Shown: positions 1-5,939 of the stretch, piece by piece
How positions within the stretch are numbered: the first letter of the stretch is position 1
How the letters are laid out: every line of letters begins with the position of its first letter
Source of the DNA: Planctomycetaceae bacterium
Lineage (GTDB): Bacteria > Planctomycetota > Planctomycetia > Pirellulales > Thermoguttaceae
Length of the DNA: 6,278 nucleotides
Direction: 5' to 3'
NCBI GenBank assembly: GCA_031288765.1
Contig: JAITQV010000188.1
Coordinates: forward strand, 1-6,278
The notes under the pieces: model-generated
What the model was told of the DNA's origin: nothing
The model's database searches: none
What the model saw: only the letters and a program-made list of their open reading frames with translations
Translations under genes and position numbers: made by a program

Positions 1-315
1 CCCGCAATTCTTAATTGCCAGCCGTCAAATTCCGGTCAATAATTCTTTCGGTTGGTGTTGTGTCGTTTTTTGCGAGGAATTTCTCACTCCGAGCGAGGAT
101 TGACCGTGTCTATTCCGTCATTTGTAGAGCCGTTGCCCAACAAATCACTGAATAATTACAAAATAACATTTTATTGGTGTTGCAAAGTATTGTTACCCTA
201 TCTTGTATTTTCGGGCGGGAACGGTTACACTAACAACCAAGTTAAATTCCCAATCGTTACCGGGAATACCTCACCATTTAAGAAAATAACAACCTCAGAT
301 TGATTTGACAAATTT
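1..315. other. Leader region without a convincing gene
   Basis: This AT-rich stretch precedes the peptide transporter. One open frame (52-303, +) would need a TTG start. It gives a low-complexity, Cys/Asn/Lys-rich product with no recognisable domain and ends in a TGA at 301-303, so I do not call it a gene. Two small inverted repeats are visible: GCAATT/AATTGC at 4-9 and 13-18 (3-base loop), and ATTCCC/GGGAAT at 246-251 and 262-267 (10-base loop). Neither is followed by a T-run. A perfect TTGACA lies at 305-310, but it is too close to the ATG at 316 to act as the -35 box for that start. The transporter promoter could not be placed. Confidence 0.6.
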
Positions 316-2241
316 ATGACAAACAATTCACAAAATATTCCGGTCTTTCCAAAACGCCATCCGGCTGGTCTTTGGGTTCTTTTTACAACAGAAATGTGGG
401 AACGGTTCGCGTTTTACTCAATGCGGGCAATTCTTGTTCTTTATTTGATGAGCGTCTCTACGGGTGAATGGACGCCGGGTTTTGGGTGGAGTGAGGCGGA
501 TGCTTATAAATTATACGGCTGGTACACGGGGCTGGTGTATTTATCACCGCTTCTTGGCGGCTGGATTGCGGATCGTTTTATCGGTCAACGGGCGTGTGTT
601 GTGATTGGTGCGTTGTTGATGACTTTGGGTGAATTTTTTCTTGCGGCAACCGAGTTTATTCGGATAGGCGGCGGCGTGAAGGTTACCTTTGCAACAGACC
701 CGACGGCGTTGATTGTTTTTTATATCGGTCTCGGTTTGATGATATTGGGCAACGGATTTTTCAAACCGTGTATTTCGGTTATGGTCGGTCAACTTTATGA
801 GCAAGGTGATCGCAGGCGTGATGTTGCGTTTACGATTTTTTATATGGGAATCAATTTGGGCGCATTTTTTTCTCCGCTGATTGCGGGTACGGTTGCGGAA
901 ATTTACGGGTTTCATTTGGGTTTTATTATTGCCGGTTTTGGTATGATTTGCGGTTTACTATCTTTTATTGTGTTTGGCAGGAAACATCTGAAAGACATAG
1001 GCGGTGCGCCGGTCAGGCATGATTCTGCGGCGGCAACGACGGAAGAGGAAAAGGTTGCGCATGAGAAGTTGGTTTATGAGCAAACCAGACCGCTTGACCG
1101 AAAAGATTATGATCGGATGTTTGTAATAGTTGTTCTTTCGTTGTTTGTGATTGCGTTTTGGATGACATTTGAGCAGGCGGGTTCGTCGCTGAATGTTTTT
1201 GCAAAGAAAAATACCGACCGTAATATCTCGGAATCTGTGATTGGAGCGTCGCCGGAATTTGTGAGCGATTATTTTTTGGACAATGAGAAGGTTGTTGAGT
1301 ATCAATCGATCATTGTTCGTCTTGAGAAGTTGGAAGATCAGGCGAATCGTATCGGTGCGGGATTGGAGGAGGTTAAGCGTGAGACGTTTTTTGAACGGGC
1401 TAGCCGTTTACTTTCATTTCGCAAGGTTGAGTTGGAGCAGGAACGTTCCATCGCTGAAATTTATCCCGAATTGCGTGAAAGAGCCGCCGGATTGAAAGAG
1501 CGTTTTGGGGAGAACGAAGAAAAGGCGGAAGGTTTGGAAGCCAACCCGACCAATCCCGCCGGAGAAACATCGTTGTTGAAAACCCGTTCCGGCGGCAAAG
1601 AATATGAGGATTATGAAGATATTGTCAAAGAGATGAAGAATTTGAAAAAGATAGAGGAAGATTTGGGTGAAGATTTTACCCCGAAGGCGAATACCTACAC
1701 TTTTCCGGCAACATGGTATCAATCGGTTAATGCGTTATTCATCATTGTTTTTGCGCCGATATTTGCGGTTATTTGGACATTTCTTTCCCGTTTTGGCATA
1801 GAGCCGAGTACGCCGACGAAATTTGCACTTGGGTTGTTGTTTGTTTCCGGCAGTTTTCTGGTCATGATTCCGGGTGCCATCGACGCCAAAGCAACCAACG
1901 GAAATGCGGCGGCTTATTGGTTGGTTGTGTGTTATTTACTGGCGACGTGGGGAGAACTTTGTCTTTCGCCGATTGGTTTGTCGATGGTTACGAAGTTGGC
2001 ACCGGCGAGGTATGCGTCGTTTTTTATGGGGTTATGGTTTATGGCGAGCAGTGTGGCGTACATTCTGGCGGGTCAACTGGCAAGTATTTTGGGAGCGGAC
2101 GACGGTATTAATTTCTTTTTCGGAGCGAAAGCCGGACTTGCGGATTTTTTTCTGGTCATGGCAATAATTCCGATGATTATTGGTTTTATTGCGTTGGCAC
2201 TCGCCCCGAAACTTAAACAGATGATGCACGGGGCGGGTTAG
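316..2241 (+). CDS. POT/PTR2-family proton-coupled peptide MFS transporter with long central insertion
   Basis: This is an inner-membrane transporter of the proton-dependent oligopeptide family, which imports di- and tripeptides with protons. Family hallmarks are visible: E26-x-x-E29-R30-F in TM1; PTR2 signature 1 from G81 with D86 and G90; the conserved Lys in GNGFFKP (K150); PTR2 signature 2 FTIFYMGINLGA (172-183); FEQAGSSLN in TM7 (285-293); TWYQSVN at the start of TM8 (466-472); and GELCLSPIG in TM10 (546-554, E547). At 641 residues it is well above the roughly 450-520 usual for bacterial members. The excess is a charged, helix-prone segment at about residues 298-463 between TM7 and TM8. 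The in-frame TGA at 301-303 makes ATG 316 the first possible start. No Shine-Dalgarno sequence precedes it. Family assignment is firm; the exact substrate (peptides or another POT substrate) is inferred. Confidence 0.95.
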   Translation: MTNNSQNIPVFPKRHPAGLWVLFTTEMWERFAFYSMRAILVLYLMSVSTGEWTPGFGWSEADAYKLYGWYTGLVYLSPLLGGWIADRFIGQRACVVIGALLMTLGEFFLAATEFIRIGGGVKVTFATDPTALIVFYIGLGLMILGNGFFKPCISVMVGQLYEQGDRRRDVAFTIFYMGINLGAFFSPLIAGTVAEIYGFHLGFIIAGFGMICGLLSFIVFGRKHLKDIGGAPVRHDSAAATTEEEKVAHEKLVYEQTRPLDRKDYDRMFVIVVLSLFVIAFWMTFEQAGSSLNVFAKKNTDRNISESVIGASPEFVSDYFLDNEKVVEYQSIIVRLEKLEDQANRIGAGLEEVKRETFFERASRLLSFRKVELEQERSIAEIYPELRERAAGLKERFGENEEKAEGLEANPTNPAGETSLLKTRSGGKEYEDYEDIVKEMKNLKKIEEDLGEDFTPKANTYTFPATWYQSVNALFIIVFAPIFAVIWTFLSRFGIEPSTPTKFALGLLFVSGSFLVMIPGAIDAKATNGNAAAYWLVVCYLLATWGELCLSPIGLSMVTKLAPARYASFFMGLWFMASSVAYILAGQLASILGADDGINFFFGAKAGLADFFLVMAIIPMIIGFIALALAPKLKQMMHGAG

Positions 2242-2271
2242 TTGCCTGACCTGATTTTCGCCGTTCGGTTG

Positions 2272-3144
2272 TTAGCCGGAGATAGAACCGCCTAACAGTG
2301 TTTTAACTTCGTTGCGGATTTCTTCGGGAAGATCGTCAATATTTTCGACTTCCCAATTTTTCTCGTCGCCGGAATCACCGGATTTAAGAATTTGTTTAAC
2401 ACGGATTTTGGTTTTACCGTCTTTATCGGTGATTGAAGAAACGGAGAGTTGTTTTCCCGACGAAGAGGTTTTTACCGATGGATTGTCCTGATCGGGAAGA
2501 ATGAGGAGTTGATCGCTATCGTTGCCGCCTTGCATTTGGCGAAAATATTCTTCCATTTCGCGCATCATTTTTTGCGGGTCGCGCGGACCAATCCAAATTT
2601 CGGGACCGAGTTTCATTCCCGGCGGCGGCAATAGCGGTTGGGGCATGATTGCCCTGCCGTGAAACGGGATTCCCTGCATGACCATTTGTTCTATTGGGCG
2701 CGGAACGGGGGTGATATTCAGGTCAACTTTGGTTCCGTCCCGAATAATTTGAATTTGTTTTGTTGTTTCTTTTGCTTCGGAAACTTGCCCCACTAAATCG
2801 TGAAGCGTGTTGATTTCTTTTCCGGCGAATTGGAGGATAACATCTCCTCGTTTCAAGCCGGCTTTTGCAGCCGGGCTGTCGGGAACAACCTGTTCGACAA
2901 CAACTCTGCCGGCATTTTCTTTTTTCGCCCCGAAGTGGGCAAGAAAAATATCGGGAACAGGCGCCACCTGAACACCGATCCAAAAAGAAGCCGGAGCAAG
3001 CGTGGTTGTGTTTACATTTTCATTGGATTCGGGAGTGTTTTGTGTCGTCTTATTTTCGCCGTTGGCATAAAGAAGCCATACCGGCAAGGTTAAGATGACC
3101 ATTCCGAGAATGAGTTTCAAGATTGATTTTCCGGTCATTTTCAT
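2272..3144 (-). CDS. Exported or membrane-anchored PDZ-domain protein without protease domain
   Basis: This 290-residue protein starts with a signal-peptide-like segment: K2, K6 and K10, then a hydrophobic run 11-26, with a possible cleavage after LLYA (residue 27). A low-complexity Asn/Thr linker (29-50) follows. Residues about 54-147 form one PDZ domain of the HtrA/DegS type, with the carboxylate-loop region FWIGVQV, then VVPDSPAAKAGLKRGDVIL (87-105, under the usual PDZ pattern) and IQIIRDG (131-137). A Pro/Met-rich linker (148-200) leads to a C-terminal module (231-287) ending WEVENIDDLPEEIR. There is no trypsin-like or S41 protease domain, so the protein probably binds peptides or C-termini outside the cytoplasm. 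The gene converges on the transporter with 30 bp between stops and starts at ATG 3144 with no clear Shine-Dalgarno sequence. The alternative ATG at 3138 would remove only two residues. The partner is unknown. Confidence 0.88.
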   Translation of the reverse strand: MKMTGKSILKLILGMVILTLPVWLLYANGENKTTQNTPESNENVNTTTLAPASFWIGVQVAPVPDIFLAHFGAKKENAGRVVVEQVVPDSPAAKAGLKRGDVILQFAGKEINTLHDLVGQVSEAKETTKQIQIIRDGTKVDLNITPVPRPIEQMVMQGIPFHGRAIMPQPLLPPPGMKLGPEIWIGPRDPQKMMREMEEYFRQMQGGNDSDQLLILPDQDNPSVKTSSSGKQLSVSSITDKDGKTKIRVKQILKSGDSGDEKNWEVENIDDLPEEIRNEVKTLLGGSISG

Positions 3145-3189
3145 TGTTCTGTTTTGAAAATAATTAGGGTGTTAATTTTTTTACGCCGA

Positions 3190-3211
3190 GTCGGACTTTC
3201 CGACCGTTTTT
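3190..3211. repeat. Hairpin in the PDZ gene leader, terminator-like on the plus strand
   Basis: A perfect 6-bp GC-rich inverted repeat, GTCGGA/TCCGAC, with a 3-base loop, is followed on the plus strand by CGTTTTT. On that strand it looks like a weak intrinsic terminator, which could stop antisense transcripts coming through the PDZ gene. On the minus strand it would be a small stem-loop about 46 bases before the PDZ start codon, within its probable leader. The stem is short, so either role is tentative. Confidence 0.35.
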
Positions 3212-3323
3212 CATTAACTCTATTTACGATAAACAAAAGAAGTTGTTCAAAAATTTATCCTGATTTCGGCAAAATTTTCATTGTTAACATCAGCACAACC
3301 GGCAAAAGAATTGTAGGCGGAAC

Positions 3324-3369
3324 AACGCGGAAGTTATCGTTCAGTGTTTTCCGCGTCTTTTTCCGCGTT
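3324..3369. repeat. Cluster of three ACGCGGAA sites, one inverted against two direct
   Basis: AACGCGGAA at 3324-3332 is the exact reverse complement of TTCCGCGTT at 3361-3369. A further TTTTCCGCGT lies at 3347-3356, in direct repeat with TTTTCCGCGT at 3359-3368 (12-bp period). The 3324-3332 site can pair with either right-hand copy. The first pairing, followed by CTTTTT, resembles a weak plus-strand terminator. The alternative reading is a multi-site operator. No known regulator is assigned. Confidence 0.4.
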
Positions 3370-3417
3370 AAAAAAACAATCCAAACAAAATAACCAATAA
3401 GGCGCAGTTGTCTCTCA

Positions 3418-3564
3418 GCGTGATGCGTTTGTACCCCCGCGTGACGCGTTTGTGCCCACGCGTGACGCGTTTGTGCCCCCGCGTGACGCGTTTGTGCCCC
3501 CGCATGACGCGTTTGTGCCCACGCGTGACGCGTTTGACAAAATGCACGACGCGTTCGCCTCGCC
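3418..3564. repeat. Tandem array of seven 21-bp units
   Basis: Units lie at 3418-3438, 3439-3459, 3460-3480, 3481-3501, 3502-3522, 3523-3543 and 3544-3564. The common core is GCGTGACGCGTTTG followed by a TG and C-rich tail. Units 3 and 4 are identical; units 1, 2 and 5 differ from them at one or two positions; units 6 and 7 keep only 14 of 21 positions, so the right edge is decaying. Six of the seven units carry the palindrome ACGCGT or its CACGCGT context, unit 1 having ATGCGT. Because 21 is a multiple of three, the array stays open in one plus frame (3408-3611, TTG start), which would give a heptapeptide repeat VTRLCPR. Changes between units are mostly non-synonymous in that frame, so I do not call it coding. 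Confidence 0.92.
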
Positions 3565-3682
3565 AGACGGTGCAGATTTTTAACCCCGCAAGATGTGTAA
3601 AGACCGAATAGATACCATTAACCGGTTGTCATGGTCGTCTGAACAGTGAATTTTAGGATTTGTTGGATTACAATGATTCTGT

Positions 3683-3716
3683 TTTTAAAAATCAAATAAA
3701 TCTTGGATTTTTAAAA
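3683..3716. terminator. AT-rich 11-bp inverted repeat downstream of the operon, possible terminator
   Basis: TTTTAAAAATC (3683-3693) and GATTTTTAAAA (3706-3716) are perfect reverse complements with a 12-base loop. The structure begins about 30 bases past the stop codon of the last minus-strand gene, where a terminator would be expected. It lacks a GC-rich stem and a separate U-run, because the T/A runs lie in the stem itself. It is therefore not a canonical intrinsic terminator and may only be an mRNA 3'-end stem. Confidence 0.35.
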
Positions 3717-3746
3717 TAGTTCAGACAATTGAATCCGCTTTACTAT

Positions 3747-4214
3747 TTATGAAAGATCAACCGGTTTCAAAGTGCGGACATCAGGAAGATTGCCAAGCCT
3801 GAACGCCAAATCCTCCACCGCTTCGCGACCGTCCGAAAGAAAAAGCCGAATACGAACCGACCAATAAATTTTAATCAAAATCCCCGAATAAGATAACGGA
3901 CTTTGCGGTAAAACCGTGCGGAACCGCCCCGGTCGACGCGGATCAATCCAATCACCGGCATCCGTCGCATGACGCCAAAAAGCATGAACCCCCATATCTT
4001 CACTGCCTTTCCCCTCCGTATGCCAGAGAATAGAACACTCCACCGCCTGAATATCATCACCGCCAACAAAATCAAACCAATAACTCCCCGCCAACGTTTC
4101 ACCGGGATAATAAAGCCGGCTGCCACGCCCGTCCAACGTAATAACAATCCGCGGCAAAATCAAATTAACACGTTCCGCAGAAGAATTAATAATTTTACTG
4201 ATGATTCGACTCAT
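3747..4214 (-). CDS. Small soluble protein with probable arrestin-like beta-sandwich
   Basis: This 155-residue protein has no signal peptide or membrane segment. Its pattern fits an arrestin/Spo0M-like N-domain: a strand IVITLDGRG (23-31), YYPGETLAG (35-43) forming the first hairpin, VECSILWHTEGKG (58-70), then LPQSPLSYSG (102-111) before alternating strands IKIYWSVRIRLFL (114-126). The LP-x-SY-x-G then V-x-Y/W-x-V arrangement is typical of arrestin-like folds. The frame stays open to an ATG at 4274, but I choose ATG 4214. It forms an ATGA overlap with the stop of the upstream gene and is preceded by GGAAGGGGG six bases away, whereas 4274 would give a 64-base overlap. It is the last gene of the operon. 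The fold is inferred by eye; the function is unknown. Confidence 0.82.
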   Translation of the reverse strand: MSRIISKIINSSAERVNLILPRIVITLDGRGSRLYYPGETLAGSYWFDFVGGDDIQAVECSILWHTEGKGSEDMGVHAFWRHATDAGDWIDPRRPGRFRTVLPQSPLSYSGILIKIYWSVRIRLFLSDGREAVEDLAFRLGNLPDVRTLKPVDLS

Positions 4215-5566
4215 AGTCCGCCCCCTTCCAACGTCAAATCGTTCAACACAACAGGACGAACCACCATCGGACATTCACGGCGAATTTCAGATTCCCCGAC
4301 AATTTTGGCGTAAAGATCAATCTTCCAAAGAATTTCGTTGTTCTCGTGACGGAATGAATGCATCGCATCAATGGGAAGCTGAAAAAAAAATTCCTGATGA
4401 AGCGGTAAATCAGGTGTTGTTTCAAAATCATTCCGGCGGAATATGGTTTGCCGGAACACATCTTTGCGGTTTGTTACCGTATCAGTACCTTGCCGGAACC
4501 GAGCAATTTCCTCACAAACAAGATCAACAGAAAAATGATCAAACCTCAAAACACCGGATTGCTGGAGTAAAACACGGTATTTTCGACCCGGATATAACGG
4601 GTGATCCGAAATCTCCAGCAATGTCAGCCCCAAACGGAACGCAAGAAATAACCGGTGCAACACACTAGCCAAAAGAATAATCCCAACCCCGCAAAATAAA
4701 CCGCGAAATACAACCCCAATAATCTGATCCGACCTGTTTTCCGCCGGATAAATAAAGGAGTGAAGCATAATCCCAAAAGAAATAATAAACCACGCCATTG
4801 TAAACAACGTCAATCCGACAAGCGGAAAAATCGGTTGGTTGCCAATCGGCAAACGAAACGCCAAATGGGTTCCCGGACTTTCGTTGATGAACCGAATATC
4901 AGGAACCGTGTGCCAATCAAAACGCCGTGAGTTAGCGGTTAGAGAGTGAAGCGGAGAAACCGATTGGGCTCGGGCTGCCTTCCGTTCTTCGGAAACGGCA
5001 ATCAAATGAAAAGATTGGACAAAACCGACAAGCCCCGAAACTATCAGCGAAAACGAAAGAAGTAAAAAAAACCAACCCCAAACGGAATTTTTCCAAACAA
5101 CAACCGCTTCTTCGGGATGTCCCGCTCGATACCAACATTCGATTGATTGACCGGGTTGAAACGGCAGCAATACCGATTCCGCGAGTTGCCGGTTGGCAAC
5201 AAACCCTTCTTTGGGTTTCAGCGTTCGCAAATCAAATGTCCAAACACGGTAAGAAATCCCTTGAACCTGATGTTCCAGAAGAACTTCCGGTCGAAATACA
5301 CTCACCGAATCAATCGTCGTTTCGGAAATTCTCGTTTCGGCAACGGTGCCGCGTGACGGTATAAATTCCTGATAAAACGTTAGTTGCGGAATTGCCCACG
5401 TCCAGAGTTGGATGCAAAACACAACAACGCCCGTAATAAAAATAATTAAATAAAAAAACGGTTCGCCCCAGCGATGCCGAGCCGATTGAGAGGGTTTTCC
5501 TGTTCGGGCGGAACCGGAATGATTGGAAATGGAACGTCTCGAAAAACCGGAAGAATCGTCAAACAC
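4211..5566 (-). CDS. Four-TM DUF3592-like membrane protein with C-terminal arrestin-like domain
   Basis: This 451-residue protein has a basic, Ser-rich N-terminus (1-34), TM1 about 35-57, an extracytoplasmic segment 58-160, TM2 about 163-187, a cytoplasmic linker, TM3 about 246-272, TM4 about 283-309, and a soluble C-terminal region. The TM1-loop-TM2 part matches the DUF3592 pattern: VEVLLEHQVQGISYRVWTF-like strands, then FQPGQSIECWYRAGHPEEAVV. By the positive-inside rule both ends are cytoplasmic. Residues about 320-440 resemble an arrestin-like beta-sandwich: HPLYPGRKYRV, VDLVCEEIARF, FQLPIDAMHSF, ILWKIDLYAKI and CPMVVRP. The start is GTG; no other Met lies near the N-terminus, and GAGGTG at 5571-5576 overlaps the stop of the alpha-CTD-like gene. 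It shares an ATGA overlap with the next gene. No enzymatic motif is seen. DUF3592 is of unknown function. Confidence 0.85.
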   Translation of the reverse strand: MFDDSSGFSRRSISNHSGSARTGKPSQSARHRWGEPFFYLIIFITGVVVFCIQLWTWAIPQLTFYQEFIPSRGTVAETRISETTIDSVSVFRPEVLLEHQVQGISYRVWTFDLRTLKPKEGFVANRQLAESVLLPFQPGQSIECWYRAGHPEEAVVVWKNSVWGWFFLLLSFSLIVSGLVGFVQSFHLIAVSEERKAARAQSVSPLHSLTANSRRFDWHTVPDIRFINESPGTHLAFRLPIGNQPIFPLVGLTLFTMAWFIISFGIMLHSFIYPAENRSDQIIGVVFRGLFCGVGIILLASVLHRLFLAFRLGLTLLEISDHPLYPGRKYRVLLQQSGVLRFDHFSVDLVCEEIARFRQGTDTVTNRKDVFRQTIFRRNDFETTPDLPLHQEFFFQLPIDAMHSFRHENNEILWKIDLYAKIVGESEIRRECPMVVRPVVLNDLTLEGGGL

Positions 5567-5570
5567 CGTT

Positions 5571-5576
5571 CACCTC
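5571..5576 (-). promoter_or_regulatory. Ribosome binding site deciding the GTG start
   Basis: GAGGTG on the minus strand lies four bases before the GTG at 5566 and overlaps the TGA stop (5575-5577) of the preceding gene. This supports the GTG start, since the N-terminal region has no ATG, and implies that ribosomes ending the upstream gene can re-initiate here. Confidence 0.8.
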
Positions 5577-5856
5577 AAGCCGATCTAGCCGTTGGACGGC
5601 GGCGATCGGCACGAATAAGTCCCAATTTTTCAAGGGCTTTATAAACTTCTTCCAATGTTTTTTCGCCGAAATTCGCAATTTTCAAAAGGTCTTTGCGTTG
5701 GCACGCCAGCAAGTCGCCAACAGTACAAATACCTTGTTCATCGAGACAATTGGTAGTTCGAACGGAAAGTCCGATTTCCGCAGTGCTGAGTTCGAGTTTT
5801 TTTTCCAATAGTCTCTGTTCGATATAGGATTTGTCTAACGGAATACGTGTTCCCAT
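5575..5856 (-). CDS. Stand-alone RNA polymerase alpha-CTD-like DNA-binding protein
   Basis: This 93-residue protein is essentially one RNA_pol_A_CTD domain (about residues 24-80) with an N-terminal helix rich in Leu/Lys/Glu and a basic tail, DRRRP. Alignment with the E. coli alpha C-terminal domain needs no gaps. The DNA-contacting residues are kept: R33 (E. coli R265), N36 (N268), C37 (C269), G64 (G296), K66 (K298) and E70 (E302), with T67 for S299. The N-terminal assembly domain of alpha is absent, so it cannot replace RpoA. It probably binds AT-rich minor groove and perhaps other transcription proteins. ATG 5856 is preceded by GGAGG (5865-5869), eight bases away. It leads the tight operon with the two arrestin-like genes. 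Homology is clear; its regulatory targets are unknown. Confidence 0.92.
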   Translation of the reverse strand: MGTRIPLDKSYIEQRLLEKKLELSTAEIGLSVRTTNCLDEQGICTVGDLLACQRKDLLKIANFGEKTLEEVYKALEKLGLIRADRRRPTARSA

Positions 5857-5864
5857 TGGATATT

Positions 5865-5869
5865 CCTCC
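5865..5869 (-). promoter_or_regulatory. Strong Shine-Dalgarno of the alpha-CTD-like gene
   Basis: GGAGG on the minus strand stands eight bases before ATG 5856. It is the best ribosome binding site in the window and contrasts with the transporter and PDZ genes, which have no clear one. Confidence 0.85.
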
Positions 5870-5901
5870 GTGAAAAAATGGTTTGTTTATTTCTGTAATG
5901 G

Positions 5902-5934
5902 TTTTTTTAAACTTTTTTTGCAGGGTTCTTTTTT
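5902..5934 (-). promoter_or_regulatory. A-tract cluster upstream of the alpha-CTD-like gene
   Basis: Three A-runs on the minus strand (T-runs on plus: 5902-5908, 5913-5919, 5929-5934) lie 46-78 bases before the alpha-CTD-like start, with another run (5873-5878, on plus as A) nearer the gene. Runs of this type bend DNA and resemble UP elements, the sites alpha-CTDs bind. I cannot place a clear -35/-10 pair, so a promoter here is inferred from the gap and the base composition only. Confidence 0.3.
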
Positions 5935-5939
5935 ATTGT

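Larger units (their letters stand above)
3145..3746. other. Intergenic region of about 600 bp with inverted repeats and a 21-bp array
   Basis: No convincing gene lies here. It separates the starts of the minus-strand PDZ gene (3144) from the end of the minus-strand arrestin-like gene (3747), so it must hold the PDZ promoter and probably the 3' end of the operon transcript. Most of it is AT-rich, which makes the GC-rich repeat array (3418-3564) stand out. Other structures are a hairpin at 3190-3204, three ACGCGGAA-type sites at 3324-3369, a compact palindrome AACCGGTT (3620-3627) flanked by ACCAT/ATGGT (3614-3618, 3631-3635), and an 11-bp inverted repeat at 3683-3716. Confidence 0.75.

Noticed and set aside
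133..162. Promoter TTGCCC with 18-base spacing to TACAAA
   Set aside because: Each hexamer matches the consensus at only four of six positions, which is expected by chance in AT-rich DNA.
52..303. Open frame of 83 codons upstream of the transporter
   Set aside because: It needs a TTG start with no ribosome binding site, gives a product with no domain pattern, and ends in the stop just before the transporter in the same frame. I treat it as non-coding leader.
305..310. Perfect -35 box TTGACA
   Set aside because: It lies five bases before the transporter ATG. A promoter here would start transcription inside the gene, past the essential TM1 region start, so it is probably coincidental.
2242..2271. 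Bidirectional terminator between the convergent transporter and PDZ genes
   Set aside because: Only a 3-4 bp stem is visible in the 30-bp gap and there is no T-run on either strand.
3418..3564. CRISPR array
   Set aside because: Units are directly abutting 21-mers with no unique spacers, and no cas gene is present.
3408..3611. Heptapeptide-repeat protein (VTRLCPR) from the 21-bp array
   Set aside because: The frame is open only because the unit length is a multiple of three. It starts at TTG, and most differences between units change the amino acid. It is better treated as a DNA repeat.
4215..4274. Longer N-terminus for the soluble arrestin-like protein, starting at 4274
   Set aside because: The extra 20 residues read from within the upstream gene and are unlike the fold. 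The ATGA overlap and G-rich ribosome binding site favour 4214.
4201..4668. 155-codon plus-strand frame opposite the membrane-protein gene
   Set aside because: It is antisense to a gene with clear membrane segments and operon signals. Its product is low-complexity Gln/His/Pro-rich and shows no domain.
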